A stretch of 64,000 nt of DNA from Echinicola shivajiensis (GTDB lineage: Bacteria > Bacteroidota > Bacteroidia > Cytophagales > Cyclobacteriaceae): positions 248,001-312,000 of the forward strand of contig NZ_JAHHZM010000002.1 in the NCBI RefSeq assembly GCF_018642165.1, read 5' to 3'. The position numbers were made by a program, and so were the translations under genes. Shown one piece after another: positions 57,366-64,000 of this stretch. Position 1 is the first letter of the stretch, and every line of letters starts with the position of its first letter. The notes beneath the pieces are model-generated. The model was not told where the DNA came from. It ran no database searches and saw nothing but the letters and a program-made list of their open reading frames with translations.

Positions 57366-58235
57366 TTAGTTACTGAGTTTTTGAATTACTTCTTCCACGC
57401 CCTCTATTTTGCCCATATAGGACACATTTCCTTCTTGATCCAATACTACAATAGTAGGATATACATAAATATCGAAATCATCCATGACTTTTTGAGTTCC
57501 TCTAAGAACAGGAAAAGTATAGTCTTTTTCTTCAATGGATTGAAATAACTGGTTGGGTTTGTCCTTTGGCATTGGTCTGTTGACTGCATAGACTTCAACC
57601 TGTGGATTGTCCTGATATTTTTCGTGCAGTTTTTGAAGATCAGGAAACTTTACCCAACAAGGGCCACAGCTGATAAACCAAAAGTCAAGTACGACTATTT
57701 TACCCCTGAAATCTTCATTTTGAAGGGTGTTATCATTAATGTCTTGTACTTCAAATGGAATATATATATGGTCATCGACTTTACCAGAAATATTGCCAAA
57801 TTCTATCAAATGAACCCAAGAAGTATAGAAATTTAAATTCAGGAAAAATGGAAATAGAAATAACAGACTAGTATAGAGGTGTCTTTTTTGAATTCCATGG
57901 TCAGAATAAATGGCTCCTGCCAGAACTCCTAATAAGAAAGAGATATAGGAGGGAAGCACTTTAGTGGCAAAACGGGTACTAGGGGAGCTCATGAAAATGA
58001 AAAGTACCACAGCAAATACAGCAAGGAACATGATCAATTTTGTGGGAAGAAATCTTTTGCCTTTGCTGTAATAAAAATGAGTAGTGATAAGTAAAAGGAT
58101 AAAGCCGAGTAATGCGCCAAATCCCCAAAGGCTATAATCCTTTGAAAGGTCTAGAATAAAGTCACATATGAAGTAAGTGGTGAAAAGGATGGCAATACTT
58201 AATAATATGCCGTAAACTGTTTTTTTTATTTTCAT
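57366..58235 (-). CDS. Membrane-anchored TlpA-like thioredoxin
   Basis: 289 residues. Four hydrophobic helices in the first 125 residues, then a periplasmic thioredoxin domain. DFWFISCGPCWVKFPDLQKL has the active CGPC pair; YPTIVVLDQEGNVSYMGKIEGVEE carries the cis-Pro (TYP-type) loop. TlpA/ResA-type proteins supply reducing equivalents or react in disulfide exchange. Substrate protein unknown. Separated by 57 bases from the deacetylase gene. Confidence 0.85.
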   Translation of the reverse strand: MKIKKTVYGILLSIAILFTTYFICDFILDLSKDYSLWGFGALLGFILLLITTHFYYSKGKRFLPTKLIMFLAVFAVVLFIFMSSPSTRFATKVLPSYISFLLGVLAGAIYSDHGIQKRHLYTSLLFLFPFFLNLNFYTSWVHLIEFGNISGKVDDHIYIPFEVQDINDNTLQNEDFRGKIVVLDFWFISCGPCWVKFPDLQKLHEKYQDNPQVEVYAVNRPMPKDKPNQLFQSIEEKDYTFPVLRGTQKVMDDFDIYVYPTIVVLDQEGNVSYMGKIEGVEEVIQKLSN

Positions 58236-58330
58236 TATGTACTTGATTCAGTTATTTAATGAGCAAAGTAAATCTAAGGAAGCTTTAGGAAATTTTTTGA
58301 ACGAATATTGTAAAATACGGAAGCATTTAT

Positions 58331-59209
58331 TCATTGGTTGTCTGATTTGATCAGCTTAAAGCGAATTTTGTCTCCTTGTTTTTTTTGGGCCATGATGTTA
58401 ATGCCTGCTTGGTTAAGCTGGAGAATTCTGGGGTAACCACCAGTAACCTGTGCGTCACGCATCAGAATCATTATTTTACCACCAGGGCTTAATTGTACAG
58501 TGCCTGGATATACTGGAGCTGTGAGTATTTCATTTAATTGGTTTTCCAATTTTTCTTCGATTTGGATTCCCATTCTATTCATCATTGGAGAAAGATGAAA
58601 CTCCCTGTCGAAAAGCTGTTCATAAATTTCCGGCTGAAGTTGATCTGATTCTGGACCGGCATAGACTTCAATGTCCTGGTTTTCCATCAAAGTATTATCG
58701 ACTGCAACCTTTGCATTAAAACGGGGGAATTCTTTCTGTTGATCTTGAAATGGTAAAATGTCGCCCGCTTCAAGAAGATGATTGTCTGTAATACCTTTAT
58801 ACCAGCTTCTACTCTGAAGTATAAATTGAGTTTGGAATCCACCCTTAATCCCAAGATACATTCTGCATCCTTTACTAAATGGACCAATTTTTAAGTGATC
58901 TCCAACACTAATATGAATTATGGTATTGATTTCGAATGTTTTCTGGTTTAAGGTTATTTTAGCCTTGGCACCGGTTAGGACGATTTGGGTGTTTCCATTA
59001 AAAATAAATTCACCTCCCATCATGGCCATTTCCAGACATGCACTGTTTTCATCATTCTTCAATAGATGATTGGCCAATTCAAATGATTGCCTGTCCATGG
59101 CCCCCGCAGATGGAATTCCCCAATACCCTTGTCCAAACCTCCCCAAATCTTGAATGCTACTGTAGAAACCGGGTTTGATGACTTCTAAATGGGCTTCAGA
59201 TGGTTTCAT
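58331..59209 (-). CDS. pxpC: 5-oxoprolinase subunit C (biotin-dependent carboxyltransferase family)
   Basis: 292 residues. VIKPGFYSSIQDLGRFGQGYWGIPSAGAMD at the N-terminus and RVYLGIKGG-like motif (here RMYLGIKGGF), ending LSPGGKIMILMRDAQVTGGYPRI, match KipA/PxpC (AHS2 fold). With PxpA and PxpB it hydrolyses 5-oxoproline to glutamate using ATP. Start overlaps the end of pxpB by 14 bases, so translation is coupled. Confidence 0.93.
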   Translation of the reverse strand: MKPSEAHLEVIKPGFYSSIQDLGRFGQGYWGIPSAGAMDRQSFELANHLLKNDENSACLEMAMMGGEFIFNGNTQIVLTGAKAKITLNQKTFEINTIIHISVGDHLKIGPFSKGCRMYLGIKGGFQTQFILQSRSWYKGITDNHLLEAGDILPFQDQQKEFPRFNAKVAVDNTLMENQDIEVYAGPESDQLQPEIYEQLFDREFHLSPMMNRMGIQIEEKLENQLNEILTAPVYPGTVQLSPGGKIMILMRDAQVTGGYPRILQLNQAGINIMAQKKQGDKIRFKLIKSDNQ

Positions 59210-59909
59210 ATTCTAAGGAGTAATTTTGATTGAGTATGGATCTTGAGATAGTTTCAAACTCTTGTTTATTAATACTTTGAAATTTTATTTCATCACCTGG
59301 TTGGGCGGAAACGGGAGGGCGTTGCTTTAGATCAAACAGCTCCACAGGAGTTAATCCAATTATATTCCATCCGCCAGGACTATCCATTGGATAAATTCCC
59401 GTTTGCTTTCCGCCAATAGCAACGGATCCCTTTTGGATCTTTGGGTCTGGTTGGTCTTTTCTTGCAGCAAAAAGCCTTTCAGAAAGCCCTCCTAAATACA
59501 TAAAGCCTGGCATGAAACCAAAAAAGTGTAAGAGATAGGAAGGATTTTGGTGCTGTTCAATGATTTCATTGATGCCCAGCTTGGTAATTTCAGCCACTCT
59601 GGATAAGTCTTTGCCTTGATAAAGCACAGGGATTTTCCAACGTTTTCTATGGAGGATTGAATGGGTTACTTTTTCGGAATACAGTTCTTCAATTTGGCTG
59701 ATCACCCCATCCAAGTAATATGCTTCTTTAAAATGTAAACTTAAGCAATGATATCCTAAATTGACATCCCATAATTCTTCGTACCAAATTGAAATGATCT
59801 TTTTTTTGAGGGCCATCATTTGTAGCAGAATGTCCTTACTGATTTCCGCCGGCCAGCAAATTTCCAGAATGTTTTGGGATATGTGTTTATATGATAAATT
59901 ATAAGTCAT
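59196..59909 (-). CDS. pxpB: 5-oxoprolinase subunit B
   Basis: 237 residues, the KipI/AHS1 family. LLHFFGFMPGFMYLGGLSERL, RKDQPDPKIQKGSVAIGGKQTGIYPMDSPGGWNIIG and PAQPGDEIKF-like segment (here SAQPGDEIKFQS) are its hallmarks. Works in the PxpABC complex on 5-oxoproline; related KipI proteins also act as kinase inhibitors in Bacillus. Four bases from pxpA. Some Glu residues in the first 60 residues differ from the usual family start but no key motif is lost. Confidence 0.93.
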   Translation of the reverse strand: MTYNLSYKHISQNILEICWPAEISKDILLQMMALKKKIISIWYEELWDVNLGYHCLSLHFKEAYYLDGVISQIEELYSEKVTHSILHRKRWKIPVLYQGKDLSRVAEITKLGINEIIEQHQNPSYLLHFFGFMPGFMYLGGLSERLFAARKDQPDPKIQKGSVAIGGKQTGIYPMDSPGGWNIIGLTPVELFDLKQRPPVSAQPGDEIKFQSINKQEFETISRSILNQNYSLEYETI

Positions 59910-59913
59910 TTAG

Positions 59914-60642
59914 CTAATCTTTGGATCTTACCAATTTATTAATGGCTTTTGCCAAATTCAATGCGCTTTGATTATCACCGTGTATACAAACTGTGTCTGC
60001 CTTGATAGGTAATAAGTTTCCAGAAATGGTTCTTACTTTTCCTTCATCAATCATCAACCCAAGATGTTTCATCACTTCTGCTTCATCCGTTAATACGGCA
60101 TTGTTTTTTTTTCGGTTTACCAGCTTCAAGTTATCTTCATAATTCCGGTCCGCAAAGATTTCATGCCAGACAGGAATTCCTTCTTTTTTTGCTAGCTCAG
60201 CAATCACTGAGCCGTCCGGTACGAAGAGTAAAGTGCCAGGATAATGTTGTTTCATTATTTGGACCAATAAGCTTGCTATTGAAACATTGAAGGCCGATTC
60301 ATTGTAGAGTGCTCCGTGGGCCTTAATATGATGAAGGCGGGCATTGTGTGCCGTTAGTAATCTATTGAAGAAACTTAGTTGTCTAACCAAACTCGCTTCT
60401 AATGCTTCCATGGAGATGTCCATAACTTCACGACCAAAATTGGCAGGGTCAGGATAGGAGGGATGGGCACCAATATTTACTTGATGTTTTATGGCATATT
60501 TAATGGTTGCTAGCATACTTTTTTCATCTCCCGCATGTCCTCCACAAGCGATATTGCAACTACTGATAAATTGCATGATAGCAGCATCAGCACCTGAACC
60601 TTCTCCTAAATCACTATTGATGTCTATCCCCATAGTTGCCAC
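59914..60642 (-). CDS. pxpA: 5-oxoprolinase subunit A
   Basis: 242 residues of the LamB/YcsF family. DINSDLGEGSGADAAIMQFI, CNIACGGHAGDEKSM and VNIGAHPSYPDPANFGRE are the conserved metal-type loop motifs; HHIKAHGALYN follows. Partner of PxpB and PxpC. The start lies inside the end of the NRAMP-like transporter gene (19-base overlap), showing one operon in the order transporter, A, B, C. Confidence 0.95.
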   Translation of the reverse strand: MATMGIDINSDLGEGSGADAAIMQFISSCNIACGGHAGDEKSMLATIKYAIKHQVNIGAHPSYPDPANFGREVMDISMEALEASLVRQLSFFNRLLTAHNARLHHIKAHGALYNESAFNVSIASLLVQIMKQHYPGTLLFVPDGSVIAELAKKEGIPVWHEIFADRNYEDNLKLVNRKKNNAVLTDEAEVMKHLGLMIDEGKVRTISGNLLPIKADTVCIHGDNQSALNLAKAINKLVRSKD

Positions 60643-61847
60643 TTTTCTAAAACACTCATGATACTTTTAATTCCTAAAATCCAAGTAATGATCCAAATCC
60701 CAAAACCTAAGATATTCCAAATCACCCCATTTTTGTACTTGTTCATTAACTTACGACTATTGGCTGCCCACAATATAAAGGTACTTAAAACAGGCAATAA
60801 TATGCCATTGGTCAATTGCGCGACAGTGATCAATTCCACTGGCCTTATGCCCAAAGAAGCAAAAAACACGCCCAAAAGAATAATAAGGCTAAAGGTCCAT
60901 CTCATGGGTTTGGAACTAAGTTCATTGTTTAGTCCAAAACATCCACAGATTACCAATGCTCCCGCCAATGGTGCTGTAATGGAAGAAGTTATGCCAGCTG
61001 CGAACAGACCTATTCCCAAAAAGTAGGGCGCTGTTTTGCCCAATAGAGGTTCAAGACTTCTGGCCATATCCAAAACCGAATTGACCCTTTCGGCACTTCC
61101 TAAGGAACCCGTAATCAAAATGGCAATTGAAACAAGCCCTCCTAGGCAAACTGCCATTACGGTATCAATTTGAGCATATTTTAAATCTTTACTTCCTGTC
61201 CATTTTTTGGTGACCAGTGCCGCATGCAAGAACAGGTTATAAGGTACTACTGTAGTTCCTATCAGGGCTCCAATAGTGATGATATTTTCGCTATTGATTC
61301 TTGGAACTAAGCCTGAAATAAGCAGTTTTAACTGTGGTGCGCTCATGATGGCTGTGACTAAAAACACTGAACTCATCATCAGAACGATGACCAACATAAA
61401 AGCTTCCACCTTTTTGTAGCTTCCACTCATTAATAAGGCCCAAGCCAAAAATCCTACAATTATTGGATAAGGGTTGAAAGAGGTGAAGAGTGGGAGCCTT
61501 TCAAAAACTTCCAAGCCCAATACTGCTCCACCGATATTTCCGGCTTCATAGGCTGCGTTGCCTAAAACAATGGCCAAAATAATCAAGATTAAAGCAGGTA
61601 CCTTTACCCAGATTTGCTTTAATTCTATCCTTAATATTTCAGGAAGTCCTTTTTGGTTGATTAAACCAATCCTTGCGGACATTTCTTGAAGCAGAACAGT
61701 GGCAATTATGGACAATACCAATGCCCAGATCAATTCATAACCGAAATTTACTCCGGCAAGTGTACAAACGGTCACAGTTCCCGGTCCTATAAAAGCAGCC
61801 ATCACCAAAGTGCCCGGCCCCATGAATTTTTGTATTCTCTTTCTCAA
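60624..61847 (-). CDS. NRAMP-related transporter without canonical metal ligands
   Basis: 407 residues with about 11 helices. The helix-1 motif that is DPGN in metal transporters reads FIGPGTVT (Gly21-Pro-Gly-Thr24). The helix-6 motif that is normally MPHN reads VVPYNLFLHAALV (Val200-Val-Pro-Tyr-Asn204). The coordinating Asp, Asn and Met are therefore missing, so ordinary Mn/Fe transport is unlikely. First gene of the pxpABC operon; a role in importing 5-oxoproline or another small substrate is inferred. Comparable NRAMP-like genes accompany pxp genes in Bacillus (YcsG). Confidence 0.8.
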   Translation of the reverse strand: MRKRIQKFMGPGTLVMAAFIGPGTVTVCTLAGVNFGYELIWALVLSIIATVLLQEMSARIGLINQKGLPEILRIELKQIWVKVPALILIILAIVLGNAAYEAGNIGGAVLGLEVFERLPLFTSFNPYPIIVGFLAWALLMSGSYKKVEAFMLVIVLMMSSVFLVTAIMSAPQLKLLISGLVPRINSENIITIGALIGTTVVPYNLFLHAALVTKKWTGSKDLKYAQIDTVMAVCLGGLVSIAILITGSLGSAERVNSVLDMARSLEPLLGKTAPYFLGIGLFAAGITSSITAPLAGALVICGCFGLNNELSSKPMRWTFSLIILLGVFFASLGIRPVELITVAQLTNGILLPVLSTFILWAANSRKLMNKYKNGVIWNILGFGIWIITWILGIKSIMSVLEKWQLWG

Positions 61848-62093
61848 GAAGTGGATTCTTTGTTTAAAAAAAGTGAAAATCTAAAATAATTGATTCAAAC
61901 TGGAAAATTAAAACTTGTCGACTTATTTCTTTATACCAAGCTTATTCACCATTTCTACGAAAAACAAATGAGTATTATTCAAATATGATAATGTTATTCA
62001 AGGATATGACACAAAATGTCTCGTTCTGCATCCCAGAATTTAGGCTAATCAAAAGTATAGCTTTAATTTGCCTGTAAAAATTAATAGGAAGAG

Positions 62094-63341
62094 ATGGAAA
62101 TGATATTTTTGAGCCTTTTGGCTTTGAACGTTTTGATAACTTTAGTTTTGCTCTTTAGACAACTAAGCCAAGTCAGAGAGAAGAAGTCATTGGAGGATAA
62201 GTTAGCTTCCTTAAAAATGGACTTAGAGCGACAAATGTCTGAAAACCGCCAAGAGATTGGTCAGAATATCAATCAACAGTTTAAGCATGTCTTTGATACT
62301 TTGAGGGAAAACTCCAAGGACCAAAATGAAACACTACGAGATTTTGGGAAGCTTTTTAGAGAAAACGTTCGTGAGTTTAATGAGCTGCAGAGAGAGAAAT
62401 TTAGCGAATTGGAAAGGAGGCAGGAGAAGATGTTATTATCTACGGAGGCCAGATTGGAAAAAATGAGAGAGACAGTGGATGAAAAATTACAAAAAACCTT
62501 GGAAACTAGGTTGGGGCAGTCATTTGAGATAGTCAGCAAACAGCTTCAAGCCGTTCAAAAAGGATTGGGAGAAATGCAAAACTTGGCAACCGGGGTAGGT
62601 GACCTCAAAAGGGTTTTGACCAATGTAAAGAGCAGGGGAGTCCTTGGAGAATACCAGTTGCTGAGCATATTGGAAAACATCTTAGCGCCAGATCAATATG
62701 TGAGTAATGCTGTGATGAAAAAAGGGGCAGCAGAAAGAGTGGAGTTTGCCGTTAAATTGCCCGGAAGCAGTAGTGATGAACCGGTTTTTCTTCCTATTGA
62801 TGCTAAATTCCCCCAAGAAGCTTATCATAGATTGCTTGAGGCTTATGATATAGGCGATAAGGGCCTGGTGGATGCTTGCAAGCTAGAGCTGATGCGTGCA
62901 GTGAAAAAGTCAGCCCAAGACATTAGTCTAAAATATATCAACCCTCCTTATACCACTGATTTTGCTGTGATGTTTTTGCCTATGGAAAGTCTATATGCAG
63001 AGGTGATCAGGGATGGAGTTTTATCACAACAATTGCAGAAGGAATATAAAGTGGTTGTCACAGGGCCTACTACCTTGGCAGCCATGTTGAATAGTTTGCA
63101 AATGGGCTTTAAAACTTTGGCTATTCAAAAGCGAAGCAGTGAGGTTTGGAAGGTGTTAGGTGCGGTAAAAACAGAGTTTGGGAAGTTTGGCAATTTGATA
63201 GAGAAAGCCCAGAAAAAGTTGAATGAGGCCAATCATGAATTGGACACTTTGGTGGGAACAAGAACAAGGGTGATACAGAGAAAGTTAAGAGATGTGGAGG
63301 GATTGCCTGAATCCGAAAATGGCCAATTTTTGGATAAATAA
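62094..63341 (+). CDS. rmuC: DNA recombination protein RmuC
   Basis: 415 residues. An N-terminal membrane helix at about 3-22 is followed by a long coiled coil (25-165) and the RmuC nuclease-like domain (about 180-380): RGVLGEYQLLSILENIL, VFLPIDAKFPQEAYHRLLEAY, AVMFLPMESLYAEVIRDG and VVTGPTTLAAMLNSLQMGF. Suggested to limit DNA rearrangements; biochemical role uncertain. Stop at 63341, followed by a lipoprotein gene 93 bases on. Confidence 0.93.
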   Translation: MEMIFLSLLALNVLITLVLLFRQLSQVREKKSLEDKLASLKMDLERQMSENRQEIGQNINQQFKHVFDTLRENSKDQNETLRDFGKLFRENVREFNELQREKFSELERRQEKMLLSTEARLEKMRETVDEKLQKTLETRLGQSFEIVSKQLQAVQKGLGEMQNLATGVGDLKRVLTNVKSRGVLGEYQLLSILENILAPDQYVSNAVMKKGAAERVEFAVKLPGSSSDEPVFLPIDAKFPQEAYHRLLEAYDIGDKGLVDACKLELMRAVKKSAQDISLKYINPPYTTDFAVMFLPMESLYAEVIRDGVLSQQLQKEYKVVVTGPTTLAAMLNSLQMGFKTLAIQKRSSEVWKVLGAVKTEFGKFGNLIEKAQKKLNEANHELDTLVGTRTRVIQRKLRDVEGLPESENGQFLDK

Positions 63342-63434
63342 TGCATCAATAAAAATCAGGAAATCTTTATTTATGCTCGTTAAATACACAACTTTAGGCT
63401 ACTTCTATCGTTTTTTAGTTAAAAGAAGTTTAGT

Positions 63435-64000
63435 ATGAAATTGAGAATTGGAATAAGTATTATCTTCTTAGGAGTTTTAATGTCAGCATGTAATCCTGTT
63501 AAGGTTTACTTGGAAAAAAACGAGGTAAAGGAAGGCAAATCCTATAAGACCTTTACCATAATTAACCAGTATGAAGGTAAAGATGCTTGGAACTCACCTA
63601 CTTTGGACAAAAACTTAATTGATGATCTTGTCAAAGGAATGGAGGATAGGGGCTTTACTCAAGACAGCGAACATCCTGATTTGATCTTAAGATACAATAC
63701 GCTGTTAAGTGACCGGGAAAAGGAAGTCCGCAGCAATAGCTACGATGGATTGTATCCTTATGGAATGTATTCACCAATGTACCGGTACCCATATAGAATG
63801 GGTTATCCCTATTGGCCTAGCCAAACAGAAATTGAAAAGTATAATTTGGGTGAAGTATTGATAGATTTTATTGACCCCAAAGCTGATGAAATCATTCTTA
63901 GAATCAGTGCAGTAGGTGAGGTTAATAATATCAAACAGAAGTCTAAGAATATTGGCGTTTCAGTGGATAAAATTCTATACGAGTTTTCAAAATACATGTC
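63435..64000 (+). CDS. DUF4136 lipoprotein, 5' part
   Basis: 188 codons visible; the frame is open to the window end, so the gene is truncated on the right. Lipoprotein signal MKLRIGISIIFLGVLMSAC with the lipobox at Cys19. The remainder, SYKTFTIINQYE, LVKGMEDRGFTQDSEHPDLILRY and VLIDFIDPKADEIILRISAVGEV, is the DUF4136 pattern, with a Tyr/Pro/Met-rich insert (LYPYGMYSPMYRYPYRMGYP). Location outer membrane or periplasm; function unknown. Confidence 0.8.
   Translation, partial: MKLRIGISIIFLGVLMSACNPVKVYLEKNEVKEGKSYKTFTIINQYEGKDAWNSPTLDKNLIDDLVKGMEDRGFTQDSEHPDLILRYNTLLSDREKEVRSNSYDGLYPYGMYSPMYRYPYRMGYPYWPSQTEIEKYNLGEVLIDFIDPKADEIILRISAVGEVNNIKQKSKNIGVSVDKILYEFSKYM

Noticed and set aside
63809-63997. 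Minus-strand 62-codon frame at the right edge
   Set aside because: It lies opposite the DUF4136 lipoprotein gene, which has a clear lipobox and family pattern.

Overview
The window looks like chromosome from a member of Bacteroidota, most likely order Cytophagales (Cyclobacteriaceae-like; inference). Support: AT-rich DNA, start codons mostly without Shine-Dalgarno sequences, promoters of the Bacteroidota type TTTG-N18-TAnnTTTG (best at 48133-48162 on the minus strand and 51226-51255 on the plus strand), and families typical of the phylum (DUF3078, DUF4301, DUF1573, DUF4136). No rRNA, tRNA, CRISPR array or insertion sequence was seen.

Region 1 (1-2327, plus strand): two heparin-lyase-I-like polysaccharide lyases. 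The first is cut by the window edge and ends in two repeated modules.

Region 2 (2381-25330, minus strand): a large exopolysaccharide (EPS) locus read right to left, ending at a perfect hairpin terminator (2381-2414). It starts with a Wza-like export lipoprotein, a cytosolic-looking beta-propeller protein and a pyruvyl transferase. These are followed by a Wzc-like tyrosine kinase, flippase, nucleotidyltransferase/kinase fusion, second P-loop kinase, Wzy-like polymerase or ligase, three GT4-type glycosyltransferases (one fused to a ParB/Srx-like domain), a DUF354 protein and an AlgD-like GDP-mannose dehydrogenase. Two CelD-like acyltransferases (one interrupted by a single in-frame stop) and a polysaccharide deacetylase complete it. 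Together they suggest a Wzx/Wzy-type acidic polymer containing a GDP-mannuronate-derived sugar and probably pyruvyl and acyl groups. The flanking lyases may cut a polymer of this kind. A 28-bp AT-rich motif lies upstream of both likely transcription units (21768-21795 and 25303-25330).

Region 3 (25489-46711): mainly core metabolism. It holds dCMP deaminase, murB, an aspartoacylase-family protein with ergothioneine genes egtB and egtD, a divergent truA-like gene, phosphoglucomutase, 4-hydroxyphenylpyruvate dioxygenase, trpS, a DUF1573 protein, glutaryl-CoA dehydrogenase, a tryptophan 2,3-dioxygenase-like gene, a FAD oxidoreductase with a CoA-binding protein, gyrB, and a convergent ppk1/ppx pair.

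Region 4 (46817-64000): envelope and transport genes: a small membrane protein, TerC, an SLC13 permease, DUF202 and DUF3078 proteins, a candidate small RNA (51261-51329), DUF4301, an esterase, a GH25 lysozyme, a membrane protein, a second deacetylase and a TlpA-like thioredoxin. The pxpABC 5-oxoprolinase operon follows, led by an NRAMP-like transporter that lacks the metal-binding motif. The window ends with rmuC and a truncated DUF4136 lipoprotein gene.
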